Assembly: GCF_016859285.1 (NCBI RefSeq)
Contig: NC_053414.1
Coordinates: 23,961,517 to 24,025,516, forward strand
Length of the DNA: 64,000 nt
Origin: Xiphias gladius
Lineage: Eukaryota; Chordata; Actinopteri; Istiophoriformes; Xiphiidae
Reading direction: 5' to 3'
Shown: piece after piece, positions 52,301 through 64,000 of the stretch
Layout of the letters: each line of letters starts with the position of its first letter
Numbering within the stretch: the first letter of the stretch is position 1
Position numbers and translations under genes: made by a program
The notes under the pieces: model-generated
Databases searched by the model: none
What the model was told of the DNA's origin: nothing
What the model saw: the letters and a program-made list of their open reading frames with translations, nothing else

Positions 52301-55300
52301 GCCAGATTGTGGGAAAAAGTGAGATATTGAAAGATTTAATTGAATTATGGACAAGGATTAGAATAGTATTTACCTCAATGGCATCCTTAAATTCATCATC
52401 AGGCTCTGCTTCCTCAGCCTCCTCCACACTGCCAGGAGACAGGTCCTGTCATCAAACACAAACACACACTTGTAAACTGCAGAATAAAACTGTAGAAAAT
52501 GATATTTATTTTGAATTGTTGTGTCGTCCAGACAGGTGATGTCACATGTATCTGAGCCCACGTTCCTGCCCTTGCTGGAAAATAAAATCACAACAACAAC
52601 AAAACAAAAAAAAAAAGTAGCTCCATGGATGGATGGAGAAAATACATGCATGGACTTGTGTTACATTACTGGATAAATACATTAAGAGCATGGGATAAAC
52701 TGGCTAAGAAGCTTACAGCCATGGTTGTTTTTAATGTAAATCACAACCACTGAACCTGTCAGTATTCAAACCAATGTGCACTTTTCCCCACTGCGTTCCT
52801 TCCTCTCACCTCCAGACTAGTTGGTGTGGGGGTCCTGTCCAGCAAGTTCGCTTGTTCCTGTTCCTCACACGACCCCTCTGAGGCCTCGGTCTGGCCCATG
52901 TGGAAGAACTTCCAAAGATCCAACAAAACTGGGAGCACAGGAGAAACCACGTTTTAATTTAGCTTTACTTTAGCTTTACTTACTTAAATAAGAGTTAGTA
53001 TACATCCTTGCTTCTTTCAGACAGGATAAACTGACCTCTGCAGAAGTCTCTGTTCCACAGAAAGATGGCGCTGTTGAGCCCAGCGAGCACCCAGCCCACA
53101 GGACTGAGGTAGAGCAAACACACCACTATTAACATCCCTCCATAGAACCTTTAGGGAGATATAACATATGTCAGGTCACACTATAACCATGTGAGTGATT
53201 GATCAGCAAGTACATTCTCACAACTGGTAGGTTTACATTTAATGCCATAATGTTGTAACTACTGACCTAGGTCTAAATAAGACAGTATTTCAACGGGGTT
53301 TCTAACCGAAATACTCCAGTACTATTCCCGTTAACATACTACAGAACACAACCCAATGAGGTAACATTAGGTTACAATATCAAGTTCCCCTCCAGTATCT
53401 AACTACAACTAGAACACTAGATGTCTCTATTTGATTATGGTTATACGAAATACGACTTTCACATTAATCACAAAATGCAGTTTACATTTCATTTACATTT
53501 CTTGCCAGTATTACTTAGTACTAACAAATACATGTGTAAATGTGGCAAATGCTACAGAACATTACTAATGATCAATGACTCAGCTGCTGAGTAATGACTG
53601 CTCAACTACAGTGGATAATGTCCGTGTCCTTGCGTGTGTACATGTCTTTTTTACGCTTGTGTGGACAAATTGAAACCACCGTTGTGAGGACATTTTGGCT
53701 GGGTTGTTTGAGGATTAAGACTTGGTTTTAGGGTTCAGGTTAGAATTAGTTTTAGGTCAGGGATAGGGTGAGGGTTGGGGTTAGGCATTGAGTTGTGATG
53801 GTTTCTGGTTGGGGTAAGGGGCTAGATAATGCATTATGTCAATGAGTGTCCTCAGAACTAATGTTAGACAAGTACGTGTGTGTGTGTGTGTGTGTGTTTG
53901 TGTGTGAGCACGCAGATGCAGACCTTGATGACTTGGTGTGATTATCCCAATACAGGACCTTGTAAATAGCTTCTGCTGACTGACAGGCAGAGGACAGCAT
54001 TTCATCTAGGTGCTTCAACCTGGTGAAGACAGGAAACACCCCCCAAACACAAACTTTATAAGAACAGAGATACACTTGAACCCATACATGAACAAATACC
54101 ACGTACAAATGTCATGAATACAGTCCGTAAAATTGATCCAAAACTAAAACTAAATAATCATTTCATTATCAGTTAATCTATTTTTTTAATTAAATATGAA
54201 TGATTTCTTTATTTATAAACCATTTATTTTATATGTTCTAAAACAAAGAAACCAAAAAATTTTTAAAGTTATCCTGTGGGATTTGGGCGAAATATTGGAA
54301 CTGTACAGCAATGTTTTGGTGATAGAGACCCCCCTGACAAGTTTTTAACTTCCGTTCACACACACGCACAGGGACACATGCATGTCATGAGTCAGGGCTC
54401 GATGCAGAGCTCAGCAACAGATGGGGACAGCAGTGTGCCGTAAAAGGTAGAGATGCAATTAAAAAAAAGTATGAAAATGAGGAAGAGCAAAAATTAATAC
54501 ACAATACAGGTTTAAAACGTTCTATTAAAAAAGCTCTGCAAACGTGTTTTGGTAAGAAACTGTGAATGGAAAAAAACGGTTTGTTTACAGTGAAAATACC
54601 AAAGTACCTTTAAGCATTTGTGAAGATGTAAGCTCTAAATGTTTACAGAAGTAACTGAGACATGGAGGTGAGGAACACCACATCAAAAAATGGAGTAGCG
54701 TTAATTCAAATATTTTTTTCCAAACAGGTTTAGATTCAGATCTGTTATTTTTTGAGTAAAAACAACAGACGTTATCATATCAAATTGATAATTATTAATA
54801 ATTATTTTTATATTTTTTGATTTAAGACTGTTGGTCAGACAAAACAAGCCAGTTTAGGATGTCACCTTGGGCTTCTGGAAAATATAACTGGCATTTTTTA
54901 AATACTTTCTGACATTTTATAGACTTAATCAGTTAATCAAGAAAATCATCAGCAGATTAATCAATAATGAAAATACTCATTAGCTGCAGCCCTGCAGCAT
55001 CTGTCTTACAGGTCTTTTACTTCCAGCATGGCCTCCTGTTTGGTAAGATGCACTGTCTGCAGGTCTCTGCGGTGCACAGCGTGATAGCGCTTCCTCTGGA
55101 GCTCAGCTTCTGAGGCTCTGCCCCCACACCTGTCCTGCAGGTAACCCAAGGCGGCGGGCACCGACACTGCCACCACACCCACTGAGAACCAACCCACTGA
55201 CACCACAGAGGCAGACACAACAGTACATTCATAAATTATTCAAGTGTCTTTTAAAAAACCACGCAGAAGTTGGATCAATATTGATGCCTAATGCCTCATT

Positions 55301-55743
55301 TTACCTTCATTAACAGTGCAGAAGACGACATTAAGGAATATACAGGCAAGCAGAGAGCACAGGGGCATCTTCCATCTGTAAGGTTAAAAAAAGAAAGCAG
55401 ATAACATTGAATACTCCAATTTAAATATGGCATCTTGCCATTACTACTCAAAACCAAAAGAAATTATATCAAATTATGTTCAAAAAAGATCACAGGCAAA
55501 CACACATACACACCTGAGCAGGAAGCGGCTCAACTCTAATGCATCTGTGACTGGTTCTAGAAACAGAGCCATTCTCTTATAGGACATAACCATGTTGAGG
55601 AGATCAAAGTTTGGTGGACACCGTGGGCTCCCCAACTCAGAGGCATCTGGAGACCCAGGGGTCTCTTTGGATAATGTGTGTACAAGCTCCCCCCGTTCCC
55701 CTGTACCCTGTGAAGGGTCCTGGGACGCTCCGGTACTGTGCAT
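49313..55743 (-). CDS. zfyve27: Protrudin (zinc finger FYVE-domain protein 27)
   Basis: ER membrane protein that shapes tubules and moves late endosomes with VAP, Rab11/Rab7 and kinesin-1. Coding exons on the minus strand: 55743-55514, 55375-55305, 55196-55010, 54019-53924, 53148-53036, 52928-52810, 52445-52374, 50120-49979, 49807-49761, 49638-49557, 49383-49313. Phases close; 409 residues (human 411). Visible: FDLLNMVMSYKRM near residue 48; membrane segments at about 80-98 and 103-120; a hairpin segment FYGGMLIVV...WVLAGLNSAIFL at about 196-225; a TPTPTSLEDLSPGSVEEAEE acidic region; the FFAT motif DEFKDAIE (about 289-296) that binds VAP; and the FYVE-like finger with NCSSC, RRNCSNCGNSFCSRC and CAACN cysteine pairs (about 345-400). 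The usual FYVE WxxD block is absent, as in the mammalian protein. Confidence 0.96.
51735..52185 (+). mobile_element. Foldback MITE, family A, most complete copy
   Basis: The left arm is TTTCTCGCTGAGAGTTAGATGAGAAG..., through CTTAGCTTAGCACAAAGCTTGG; the right arm is GCTAGCTGTTTCCAGTCTTTATGC... to CAACTCCCTGCAAGAAAGC. The arms are about 140 bases each and are imperfect reverse complements. The unique middle contains GGAAGTAACCAAGAAATAGTCC, matching the centre of the copy at 26040. It lies in the zfyve27 intron between 50120 and 52374. Non-coding. Confidence 0.7.
53610..53905 (+). repeat. Dispersed fish repeat with GGTTAG core, second unit
   Basis: Blocks TTGTGAGGACATTTTGGCTG, TTAAGACTTGGTTTTAGGG, degenerate GGTTAG units, GTTGTGATGGTT, AATGCATTATGTCAATGAGTGT and a closing (TG)n. 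It is the same general design as 7804-8060 (GGTTAG core beside a TG tract), though not the same sequence throughout. It directly follows the donor side of the zfyve27 exon at 53924 on the other strand. Confidence 0.5.
54115..54260 (+). mobile_element. Family C element fragment (left-end type)
   Basis: AAACTAAATAATCATTTCATTATCAG through TTTATAAACCATTTATTTTA resembles the left end of the AATCGATTAATC-type element. The terminal GCTGCA is not present, so it is an eroded copy in a zfyve27 intron. Confidence 0.4.
54780..54998 (-). mobile_element. Family C element (right-end type)
   Basis: Contains GACAAAACAAGCCAGTTTAG, CACCTTGGGCTTCTGGAAA, TTTCTGACATTTTATAGACT, TTAATCAGTTAATCAAGAAA and the end CATTAGCTGCAGCCCTGCAG. 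These words in this order are the right half of a common fish MITE. It ends about 15 bases before the zfyve27 exon at 55010. Confidence 0.6.
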
Positions 55744-56792
55744 CGTTCCTGTGCAGAGTGAAGAAAAGTGGTGTTTGGTGAATTGACAGTGAAAGGAAAA
55801 ACTTTCCTGACTTGCTAATTTTGTATCTCCCTGTCAAACCAATTTCACAGTTCTGTCCCAATGAGACCAGACTGGCAGACATGATAAGCACAACTTGATA
55901 CTCTCTGTACAGAAGGCCGGGCATCTGGAACTGGATCACACTCACATCTGCCATTTTCTTACCACAACTCGAGTGAAACCGCAGCTAGGGAGACTGAAAC
56001 CTTTGAGTCATTAAAAAGCAACTTAACAGCATCTGAAAATCTTAATTTTTGCTCAGTTCCAGTAGTTTAAGTCCTCACCAGTGATAGTTAAATATGCTCC
56101 ACAGTGTGTGAGTAGAATGCAACACCATCGCTAGACGTGGTTTCAACACAGGCTGTGCTCTATTTGTGCCAACCTGCCGCTTGTTATTCAGCAACAAGGG
56201 CGGGGAAATTTGTTTAAGTGGAGAGAAAGTAACATATGAGGCGTGAATCTCTATCAGCTGATAATTAACAGCAGCAGGTGGTGGAAATGCTATGGTGAAC
56301 TTTAATCTTCACACAGAGACTGTACAATACAATTTCAATTTAGATTAAGACACTATAAGACGAGTAAAATGTGTGTTTATCAGTCTGTGCGGTTTATGAT
56401 ACATGTGGTAGCTTGCATACAGCATGTGCCTCAGAGAGACCACAATTTATGTGCACATAAACATAATGTGCTGTATTGAGTGCCACACTGAAATGAACTG
56501 GAAACCACACCCTTCAGTGATGCTGGGCGTGGTCAGAGGTGCAACACACTAATAACTTTCAACCAGAGGCAGCAGTTATACAGCTTTTTACTCTTTAAGT
56601 CTTTTTCAGGAGTAGATCGTAGCTAATAAATAACTATTTTTGGTAGATGTTGTTTCATCATGCAATTCTTCAGTATAAGCTTTTATAATTATACTTGCAG
56701 CCAAGTTCATATTTTATGACGCATTTTGTTGCGTAAATTATTATTGCAGAGGCAAGATTTAAGAAAAGCCTACAGTACTGGTGTTTGTGTGT

Positions 56793-56793
56793 G

Positions 56794-56848
<55 letters not shown>
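56793..56848 (+). repeat. (TG)n microsatellite
   Basis: About 27 TG units, in the intron between the putative zfyve27 non-coding first exon and its first coding exon. Confidence 0.95.
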
Positions 56849-56851
<3 letters not shown>

Positions 56852-57273
56852 GGCACAATGAGGAATGTAGTCTATCGCCCTAGAGAGGAATTTGTGAGGT
56901 TTTCTTTACAATAAAGTATAGGTAGCCCTTAACGCACCACTGAATTAGCTAGGCAGTGCTCCATTTAGTGTCCGAGAGCTACTAAGTAGTACTTTCTACA
57001 AGTGATCCTAACTCAGAGCTACGTGCGTATTTTTTCTCCATACCTCACCATTCTTCTTTTGCGACAACCTGTGAAATTAAACTATTCATCGTGACCGTGT
57101 TAAAATAAGCGACATCTCAATAAATCAGCTCCACTAACTTGATTGTTGTGGCCTATGAGATGCTGCCAAACAGGAAAGTTAACTTGGCTTGCAGACAAAA
57201 GGAAACTGTAGATATAGCAAAGAAACTTCAGCCAAGCTAACATCAGATGTCGGGTATGAAGGAGATAACCTAC

Positions 57274-57400
57274 CCCGAGCTGAGAGTCCAACAACAGCCA
57301 GCTAGTGAAGCAGCAGCTGAGAGGTGCTCAGGCGAAACTAGCGAGTCCCACCGATATCATCAGCCCTGAGGAAGGAAGAGTCCTCAAATTCAACCGGCCC
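57274..57400 (-). other. zfyve27: Probable 5' non-coding exon of zfyve27 (approximate)
   Basis: The first coding exon begins at 55748 after a clear acceptor (TCTGCACAG|GAACG) only five bases before the ATG, so an upstream exon is needed. A candidate donor, CTCGGG|GTAGGT, lies at 57274/57273 in a GC-richer stretch continuing to about 57600 with TTCCGC/CTTCCG ETS-like words. The 5' limit is a guess. Confidence 0.4.
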
Positions 57401-57600
57401 GGTCAGCATGACAGCAGCCTGCCCTCCTGCATGAGCATCAACCTGTCAACGCGAGTCGGTTTGCAACAGCGTCGGTTCGTCTGCGGAGGAACCCGTTGGC
57501 TAAAACAGTTACTTCGTTTATGGACGGCTACTTGTCGTAGCTAGCTTTGTCAGCTCCGTCTTGTTCTGAGAACGTCCGCTTCCGCGTTGAATCCAGGCCG

Positions 57601-58634
57601 AATAATTGATGGCAGAAAAGAGGCATATGTCCCGTACAGTCGATCACTGAGCAGGATCATCTTTGGTTGCAGAGTGAAACTGATATGGACTTCCTAAAAA
57701 ATTACAGTTTGTAAGATCCTTTTAGATTATTAAAAAAAAAAAAAAAAATTACAATGGCTATCCATTATGCAAATCTACTTATAGAATGAAACATTCCTAA
57801 TTTTAAGACATGTTAGACATAATAAAAATCAATGAATAACTATCTTGTGTCTATGTTTTTTCAAAAAAATACATTTAATTACCTTGTTTTAAAAAACACA
57901 CTACATTTAGACTACTCATTTTCCTCATTGAAAAGTTCTTTATCTATATATATTTTTCACTTCAAAAGTTGAACTACTATACATTAAATGTCTTCTTCCT
58001 CACTGAAAAGTCCATTTTCACTGTAAGTGCACTAGAGGCTTCAAGTTTTCACATCAAGTTGCATATTGCACCACAGCTGGCTTTCAAACTATTTGCGATG
58101 TCACAAAATCCTGCTCGTACATACACCCCTCAATCTGAGATTCAAAGTGAGCACAAAGAAACTTTATCCTTTCAGCAGACGAATGTGAAAACAAACTCTG
58201 CGCATACATCATTCTGCACAGTGAAGCTCAGATATTCAAGTGAAGTAACAGTAAGCAAAACACATTTTTAACGGAGGGGGACTCTAATAAAAATAAAGTA
58301 ATGCAGTACTGAAAGCAGTGAGGCAGTTCCAGAACAGCTCATCTGGAGGAATAGTCTTCCTGAAGGACACTTAATAAGGCAACAGGGTAGCACTGTGAAT
58401 GAGGGAGAACCAAACATTCCCACACAGAAATAATACACTGATTTAGTCACTGGCAGTTTCATTTGAATATGATGTTTAGAGTGCAGAGCTTTGTTTTCAC
58501 ACCAGAGCATGTGGGCAGGGAGAACAGAAATGAAAAGTAATATGATGAAAAAAAAACTAGAAATAAGGAGATAATATTGATGGAGCGGAGCAATCAGAAG
58601 CATCTCCCCACACACACACGCACACGCACGCACG

Positions 58635-58671
<37 letters not shown>

Positions 58672-60799
58672 CGACTTAACTGCAGAACCTTTGATGACCT
58701 GAGATACAGTGTGAACTTCAGGGATCCGTGTTTTCGCCTCAGTGGGAAATTTAGCCATTTAAAAGGCACACACACAAACACACACACAGCCTCTATTTCC
58801 TTATTAACACATCCAGTCAAATTACTGAGTCAGCAGACAAGTAGGGTGTGATGGGACATGGCTATCCACTGGGACACTGGAATGATTCATTTAAGCCTTA
58901 ATGAGACTGTTTAGCAGCTGCAGCAAGGTCCTAAGCACCTCATCATTTATACTCCATCATAAAGCGGCAACGGGCAGTGTGAGCAAATATGAGAAGATGC
59001 AATGTGTCTTATACCCAGTATCAATGCACACATTTAGGGTGTGTGTGCTTGAGAGAGACTTTCACTGAGGCAGGGAGGAGAGGATAAAGTGACTTGTGAA
59101 CCAAACAAGAAGAGCGGAGTGTGAATGTATTTGAATTATCATTTTTGCTTGCCACAGTATATCAAACTGGTTATTGTGTGGACAGGAAGAAGTTGACTAG
59201 GCAGATTTCAGGAACCACAGTATGTGACTGACAGTTATCTCTTGTGAGCTACAACCGCACCACAGCTCAAACAAGCTGAATTTCCTGTGACCTATGGTTT
59301 CTGGTTTGGTGCTGAACATAATGTTGCACAGAGCAGTTATCACTTCTAGTAATAAGTGCAAAAGACATCCAATGCCTGAACATTAGCTTAATCATAAGTT
59401 TAATTTGTGACATTGTGGTTGGTGTTTAATATGACCTCTTACAGGGGCTTATATAGGCTTATGTGATATGTACGATATGGTCTTTGTTGCTACTGGCAAT
59501 CTGAACGTCTCCCAGCCATCTTTCCTCTACCGTTTCATGATAAGATGTCCTTTGAGTACGGCAGATCACCACTTGTCCTCTCTGGAAATCTGCACTTGGC
59601 AATTCTTTTCAAAACCAACCAGAAAGATCTCTCAAACACTGTTGCTGTCTGACTCTGAACACTCAGTAGAAGTGGAACAACTGACTGCTTAAGGTGGACT
59701 GGGATTCTGCAAGGGCTGTGGCTGATCTGGTAGCATCTTCTGGTGTCAGTGACTTAAGTTTACTTCACTTTCCACCTCTAAATCAAACAAACATTCATTA
59801 AACTTCAGCCTGTAGGCTTCAATGGATATGTATACATTGGTATAGTACAAGAAAACATACGTTCTTTGTTTACTTTCTGAGCAATTTCCATACGTTTATT
59901 ATTCCGGACACACTATTTTCCATACAGTGTATTCAAAATAAGATGCATATTTGGATAAATGAAGTACACAAAATATTAGAAAAACAAGCTTGCCATGATT
60001 TAAGAAACTGACTTAGCCAGTGATTTTTTCTTAAATAAAAATCATACAATATGAAAAACTGGCACTTAGAATTACACTGAAAGCTTCCACACATCTTATT
60101 TGAATAACTACTACTGACTCATCATATTCATGGACAGTATGCATCTAAATAGATGACTTAGTGATCACATAGCAACAGTATTTATTCTTCGTCTTTCTAC
60201 TTGGTCCTTTTCTACCAAAGAAAGGACACATTTACCAAATGTCAGCCCTGAAACAAAACTAATCAAATTTGTTTCATTACCATAATAGTTTAGAGTTTGA
60301 CATGGACCATTTCAGTATGATGCACCTGACCGTTCCAACAACTTGCTGTATTGCTGCTTTCTGGTTGAGAGCGCTTAAAAACAATCCTTTCAAACTCAAA
60401 GGGAAGACTTGGCAGAAAAAAGTGATAACAGTACAGACAGGACAGACCCTGTAAAGGGATGGTGATCTATCAGTAGGTGTGATCTCTCTGTTTGCACTTC
60501 GCTCATTTTTATACTGGACAATAAAATGCTTTTTATAATTTTTTTCTGTTTATAGCATTTAAAAAGCACAATTCTCAAGGTCCTTAAAGGCTATTAGGTG
60601 TACATAAGGGATATATCATGCCTGCCCAGACAATTTTAGACAGCTTCAGGATTCGGTGTCTCTAAAACCCTGCAAAAATGAATAATTTAAATATTGAAAG
60701 ATAAAATTTAAACATATTTAAAATTTCATAAAATCGGCTGTTTATATCTTGCGTCAAAAAATTTTGGTCCTGAAAACCTTTGAACTTTTGAGTCCCACT
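57601..60799. other. Intergenic region zfyve27 - zinc-finger gene
   Basis: No recognisable gene. It contains (CA)n at 58608-58668. A stretch at about 58000-58270 may be repeat-derived; its open frame has no domain. Nothing else is identifiable. The right end is probably the 3' untranslated region of the zinc-finger gene. Confidence 0.45.
58608..58668 (+). repeat. (CA)n/(CGCA)n microsatellite
   Basis: Mixed CACG and CA units, about 30 in total, in intergenic DNA. Confidence 0.92.
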
Positions 60800-63375
60800 T
60801 TACTGTAGCTGCTTGCTGTGTGAACGTTGGTGGAATTTAAGCCCCCCGCAGTTTCTGAACGACTTCCCACACTGCCCACAGACGTAAGGCTTCTCTCCAG
60901 TGTGGATACGGAAGTGCCTGGTTAATGCGCCGGAGTGACGGAAACACTTGGAGCACACTGAGCAGGTGTACGGTCTTTCTCCCGTGTGTATGCGAAGGTG
61001 GGTTTTGAGGTTCTCCATGCGGTTGAACTCTCGGTTGCACTCCGTGCAGCGGAAGGGGCTACAGCCCGGTGGGTAGAGCTGCAGTCTGGTTCTCTTGCTT
61101 CCTGCTACAGGCTGCTGACAACGCTGCTGGAGCTTCTGCGGGCACTGGCCGTAGTGCCGCCGCAGCAAGCTGGGCAGGTGGAAGGTCTGATCGCAGGACT
61201 TGCAGGCATAGTGGTTGGCTACGGTGTGGCCGAGGTTGCAGCTGGTCCGCACATGGACTCCATAAACCTGTGGGGGGGCCTCTAGGATGGGAGTTGGCTC
61301 TGCCAGCTGGAAGATGGGGAACTCAGAGGAGAGGGTTGGTAGATCTATGGTTGGTGGAAAGCCTGCAGAAAAATACCACGTGTGTGTGTGTAGGGGTGGG
61401 TGCTTAAAGCAGCCATAAGCATTCACAGCAAATACATTTACATGCAGTAAATCTGTAATTTTTGGCCATACTAGCCATTGTATTTATTTATTTAAAGCAA
61501 GTTTTTCCAAATGATTTCATGGTTTGACGGGATTCAAAATGTTGAGATGCAAGCAGCCAAACATTGGCACCAGCATCTGAATGCATCAAGATGATGCAGT
61601 TTGACCAGCACAAGTACATATATATGACGCAATGTAGCTGATCACAAAAAAGTCTTGCAACTGATCATTACAAAGGCTATCAGTAGGAAGTCCTCTGAAT
61701 TGAGTCGCACGAGCAATTGATCAAATTCACCATAAGCATCAAACCAAGAGTCTAAATCAGTTTCTTGGCCATGTGAAGTGGAAGACCAAAGCAAAATATA
61801 ATCATAAGCGAAAACTTCAATTCCCATGTAGTTAAAATGTATCTTCATTAGTGAGATGAGCCGCTGTACTGTGGTAACTGACATAATTACAGACCTGTGT
61901 TATTATTTTTATTGTCATAGCTTCCTGTGGTCTAAACGCTGTTTCAAATACTTTTTTTTTTCCAGTCAGACTTGGGTGAACACTCAGCACTTTGAATTCA
62001 AAGATATTGAATATCACTTATCTGTTCACTCCATTTTAGTTTGTTGCTATAAACGTACATTTCTTGATTGTTTCAGACACACACTGTGCTGCTCCTTACC
62101 CTGAGCCAGGCTGGTGCACGACAGCGGGGTGTTTGGGTCTTGGCTCTGAGCATTCGATACTTCTGGTTCCCACCCCTCCAACATTTTGGACTGGACAGCT
62201 GACATACAATCCAAGCTAAAATCCTCCACTTTGATCGAGTCCAAACAGCAAACTGAACCATCTCTCTCCTCCTCTTCCACTGGCTTCTCTTGCTTTACTG
62301 TAACCGTCTCTAATGTGGACTTGTCATCAGTACTGGGGAGTGGTGCCAAGTGTTGGTCCGGAGCTTTCGAGTCCTGACATTGTTGGTTAGTGATTTCTAC
62401 CTTCACCGCACACAAACATGAATCCTCTTTAGTGACTGCTGTGAACAAAAAGATCACAGGTACACGTCAGAGAACAGTTTTCAAAACAAATTATATTTAG
62501 TAATAAGTGTGATTAGAGATGACTGCTCTTCAGCAGACTTAATATCACCTGCAATAGAAACAAGTGTGTCACTACAGTTTTACACGCAGATGTCTACAAA
62601 ATGTGTGAACAATCCACACCATCTACGGATATTTCAACCATTTTATGCAGTTTCTGTTCATATTTAACCTTTTGGCCACATATATTATATTCTACTTTGT
62701 ATTGACCTACAATGAATGATGGCAGGAAATACAAAATTTAAATTCAAAAATTTTTTAAAAATTAAAAAAAACATAAAAATTAAAAAAAAGATTCTACCAC
62801 ATACTTTTAGGACATCCATTATTCCACTCTTCCTCTGGGTCTGAAGCAGCATCACTGACATGCTGTGTCTTAACATCATCCCCTGATCTCTGCTCTTCAT
62901 TTCTGCTCACATGTTTATCTTGGGGGTCAGCAGGCTGCCGTGCACAGCTGTGGCTGGCAGGTGGTGAGTCACCTCTGATTCCTCTACAGCCTTGCACATT
63001 GCCCACTTTGGGATTGGGGCTTACTGGATTGTATTTAGGATGAGGCGGTTGATCGGTATGATTTGTGGCATTGAAGAGTTGTTTTCTAGGATGAGGGCTT
63101 CCAGCTCTCTCCTTCATGCACGCAGAGTCCAACATAGCTTCAGCTCTCTGAAGTCTTTGTTTGAGGGACTCGTTCTCTCGTCGCATCTCTTCATAGAAGT
63201 CTCCTGCTGTCTGTCCCACCAGTTTTCTCACCTCTCGAACTGCAATCTGCACAGCCACTTCAAATGCTCCATGTATCGCTGCAACAAGCTCCTCTTGCAA
63301 AGACAGCGCAGCCTCAGCCCCGGCAGGTTTATTCGCAGACGGCCGTCCATCAGCCCCATTCAGCTGCGGCTTCAT
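60800..63375 (-). CDS. C2H2 zinc-finger transcription factor, identity not assigned
   Basis: Coding exons on the minus strand: 63375-62805, 62438-62100, 61362-60800. Phases close; 490 residues. The N terminus (about 24-85, SLQEELVAAIHGAFEVAVQI... EEMRRENESLKQRLQRAE) looks like a helical dimerisation segment ending in a coiled coil; similar N termini occur in many fish C2H2 proteins. The middle is acidic and polar with three consensus sumoylation sites: VKVE (202-205), VKQE (238-241), IKVE (259-262). The C terminus has an atypical first finger, CKSC...HLPSLLRRHYGQC (C2HC), and three classic fingers joined by TGERP and TGEKP linkers: FRCTEC, YTCSVC, YVCGQC. Probably a nuclear DNA-binding repressor. 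The start ATG is in a good context (CACCATGA) and no earlier in-frame ATG is apparent. Confidence 0.9.
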
Positions 63376-63572
63376 GGTGCATTCAAAGACACATTAGCTC
63401 TATGCAAAAATCTGACATTAAAGACTGCCTACGACGAACAGAATTTCTCAGTTATAAAATATCTTGTGGCGATGCTGCGTATTTATAAGCAAAACGATAG
63501 GTTTCACTTCCGCCGGCAGCTTCTGCCATCTACTGGTGGGGGAGCTGAACTGCACCAGTTAATTTAAATAAA

Positions 63573-63595
63573 TAAATTAAAAAAAAAAAAAAAAA
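63573..63595 (+). repeat. Poly(A) tract
   Basis: An A-rich run ending in about 19 consecutive A between the zinc-finger gene promoter and the cox8 3' end. On the minus strand it is poly(T), just beyond the cox8 cleavage region. Confidence 0.85.
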
Positions 63596-63625
63596 GACTG
63601 ACAATGTGAAATTGAGAAACTCAAC

Positions 63626-63631
63626 TTTATT
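63626..63631 (-). terminator. Polyadenylation signal of the cox8 gene
   Basis: TTTATT on the plus strand is AATAAA on the coding strand, about 120 bases after the stop codon, so transcription ends only about 200 bases upstream of the next gene on the same strand. Confidence 0.5.
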
Positions 63632-63752
63632 TTGTTAACAAGAACGTGCGAAAACTCTCAAAAGGGTCCCCTTTAAAAAAGAAAGGGTGACACCTTCAAC
63701 ACCAGACATGTTGCTTTAACAAGTACAGACAATTCTTCCAGGGCCTCATCCT

Positions 63753-64000
63753 TCAGTCACGGCCTTTATAATGGTCCAAGTTTGCAAGTATCCAACCAGA
63801 AGGCCCGAGGACGGCCAGAGTCAACACAGTCAGCACGAACACGGACTCCTGCAGGTCAGCCATGTTAGCGATTCCAGGTACCATATCATTCAAAAATAAG
63901 CCAGGAATAATTTAAGAGTTCAATGTATAATTTTCCAGCCACCGACAAAAATGCGACTGAAAACCAAACAGGTCCCATTTGTAAACTTACCGCCACACCG
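63753..64000 (-). CDS. Cytochrome c oxidase subunit 8 (partial; 5' part outside window)
   Basis: Nuclear-encoded small subunit of mitochondrial complex IV, with one inner-membrane helix. The last exon, 63848-63753, encodes ESVFVLTVLTLAVLGPSGWI followed by LANLDHYKGRD and stop (31 residues). The GPSGWILANL block at the end of the membrane helix is the family signature, compare PAGWILSHLE in human COX8A. At the window edge, 64000-63991 is the end of the preceding exon (GGT GTG GCG, Gly-Val-Ala) with donor GCG|GTAAGT, and joins in phase 0 to give GVAESVFV. The acceptor has a weak pyrimidine tract. The mitochondrial presequence is outside the window. I cannot tell cox8a from cox8b. Confidence 0.85.

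Noticed and set aside
55637-55954. 105-codon minus-strand frame beginning MADVSVIQFQM
   Set aside because: It runs out of frame into the first zfyve27 coding exon and across its acceptor. It could be an intron-retaining variant, but nothing supports it.
58000-58270. 100-codon plus-strand frame downstream of the zfyve27 promoter
   Set aside because: No domain or splice context, and the nucleotide sequence has the look of a dispersed fish repeat.

Overview
The window is teleost (percomorph-like) nuclear DNA. Vertebrate genes are split by GT-AG introns, (TG)n/(CA)n runs and small fish-type foldback elements are frequent, and the gene order loxl4 - r3hcc1l - crtac1 - golga7b - zfyve27 matches the human 10q24 block (recalled from general knowledge), including every relative strand. 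I rebuilt exon structures by eye from splice sites and reading-frame phase; all internal phases close for the genes listed.

Region 1-7.4 kb is a small tandem array of HIPK-like kinase units. One copy is decayed (2465-3090). One looks catalytically intact but runs into a 500-base run of N (3829-5013). The start of a further 5' flank lies at 7279-7370. The promoter flanks carry perfect inverted repeats. Region 7.6-28.2 kb is loxl4 (+): a secreted lysyl oxidase-like enzyme with four SRCR domains, an unusually long linker between SRCR1 and SRCR2, and introns full of mobile-element debris, including an antisense L1-type LINE reverse-transcriptase fragment.

Region 33.1-36.5 kb is r3hcc1l (-), head to head with crtac1 (+, 36.9-41.2 kb) across about 450 bp carrying CCAAT boxes and a TATA-like box. 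crtac1 encodes a short form without the C-terminal EGF-like region. golga7b (-, 44.1-46.8 kb) has a GC-box promoter and a (TG)n tract just upstream of its exon 2 acceptor. zfyve27/protrudin (-, 49.3-57.3 kb) keeps its membrane segments, FFAT motif and FYVE-like zinc finger. A C2H2 zinc-finger gene (-, 60.8-63.4 kb) and the last exon of a cytochrome c oxidase subunit 8 gene (-, 63.6-64 kb) close the window.

I found no wholly new gene system. The best leads are the kinase array with its palindromic promoters and patchwork pseudogene, the loxl4 linker exon with three in-phase donor sites, microsatellites abutting splice sites in golga7b and crtac1, and several perfect hairpins that no gene explains.
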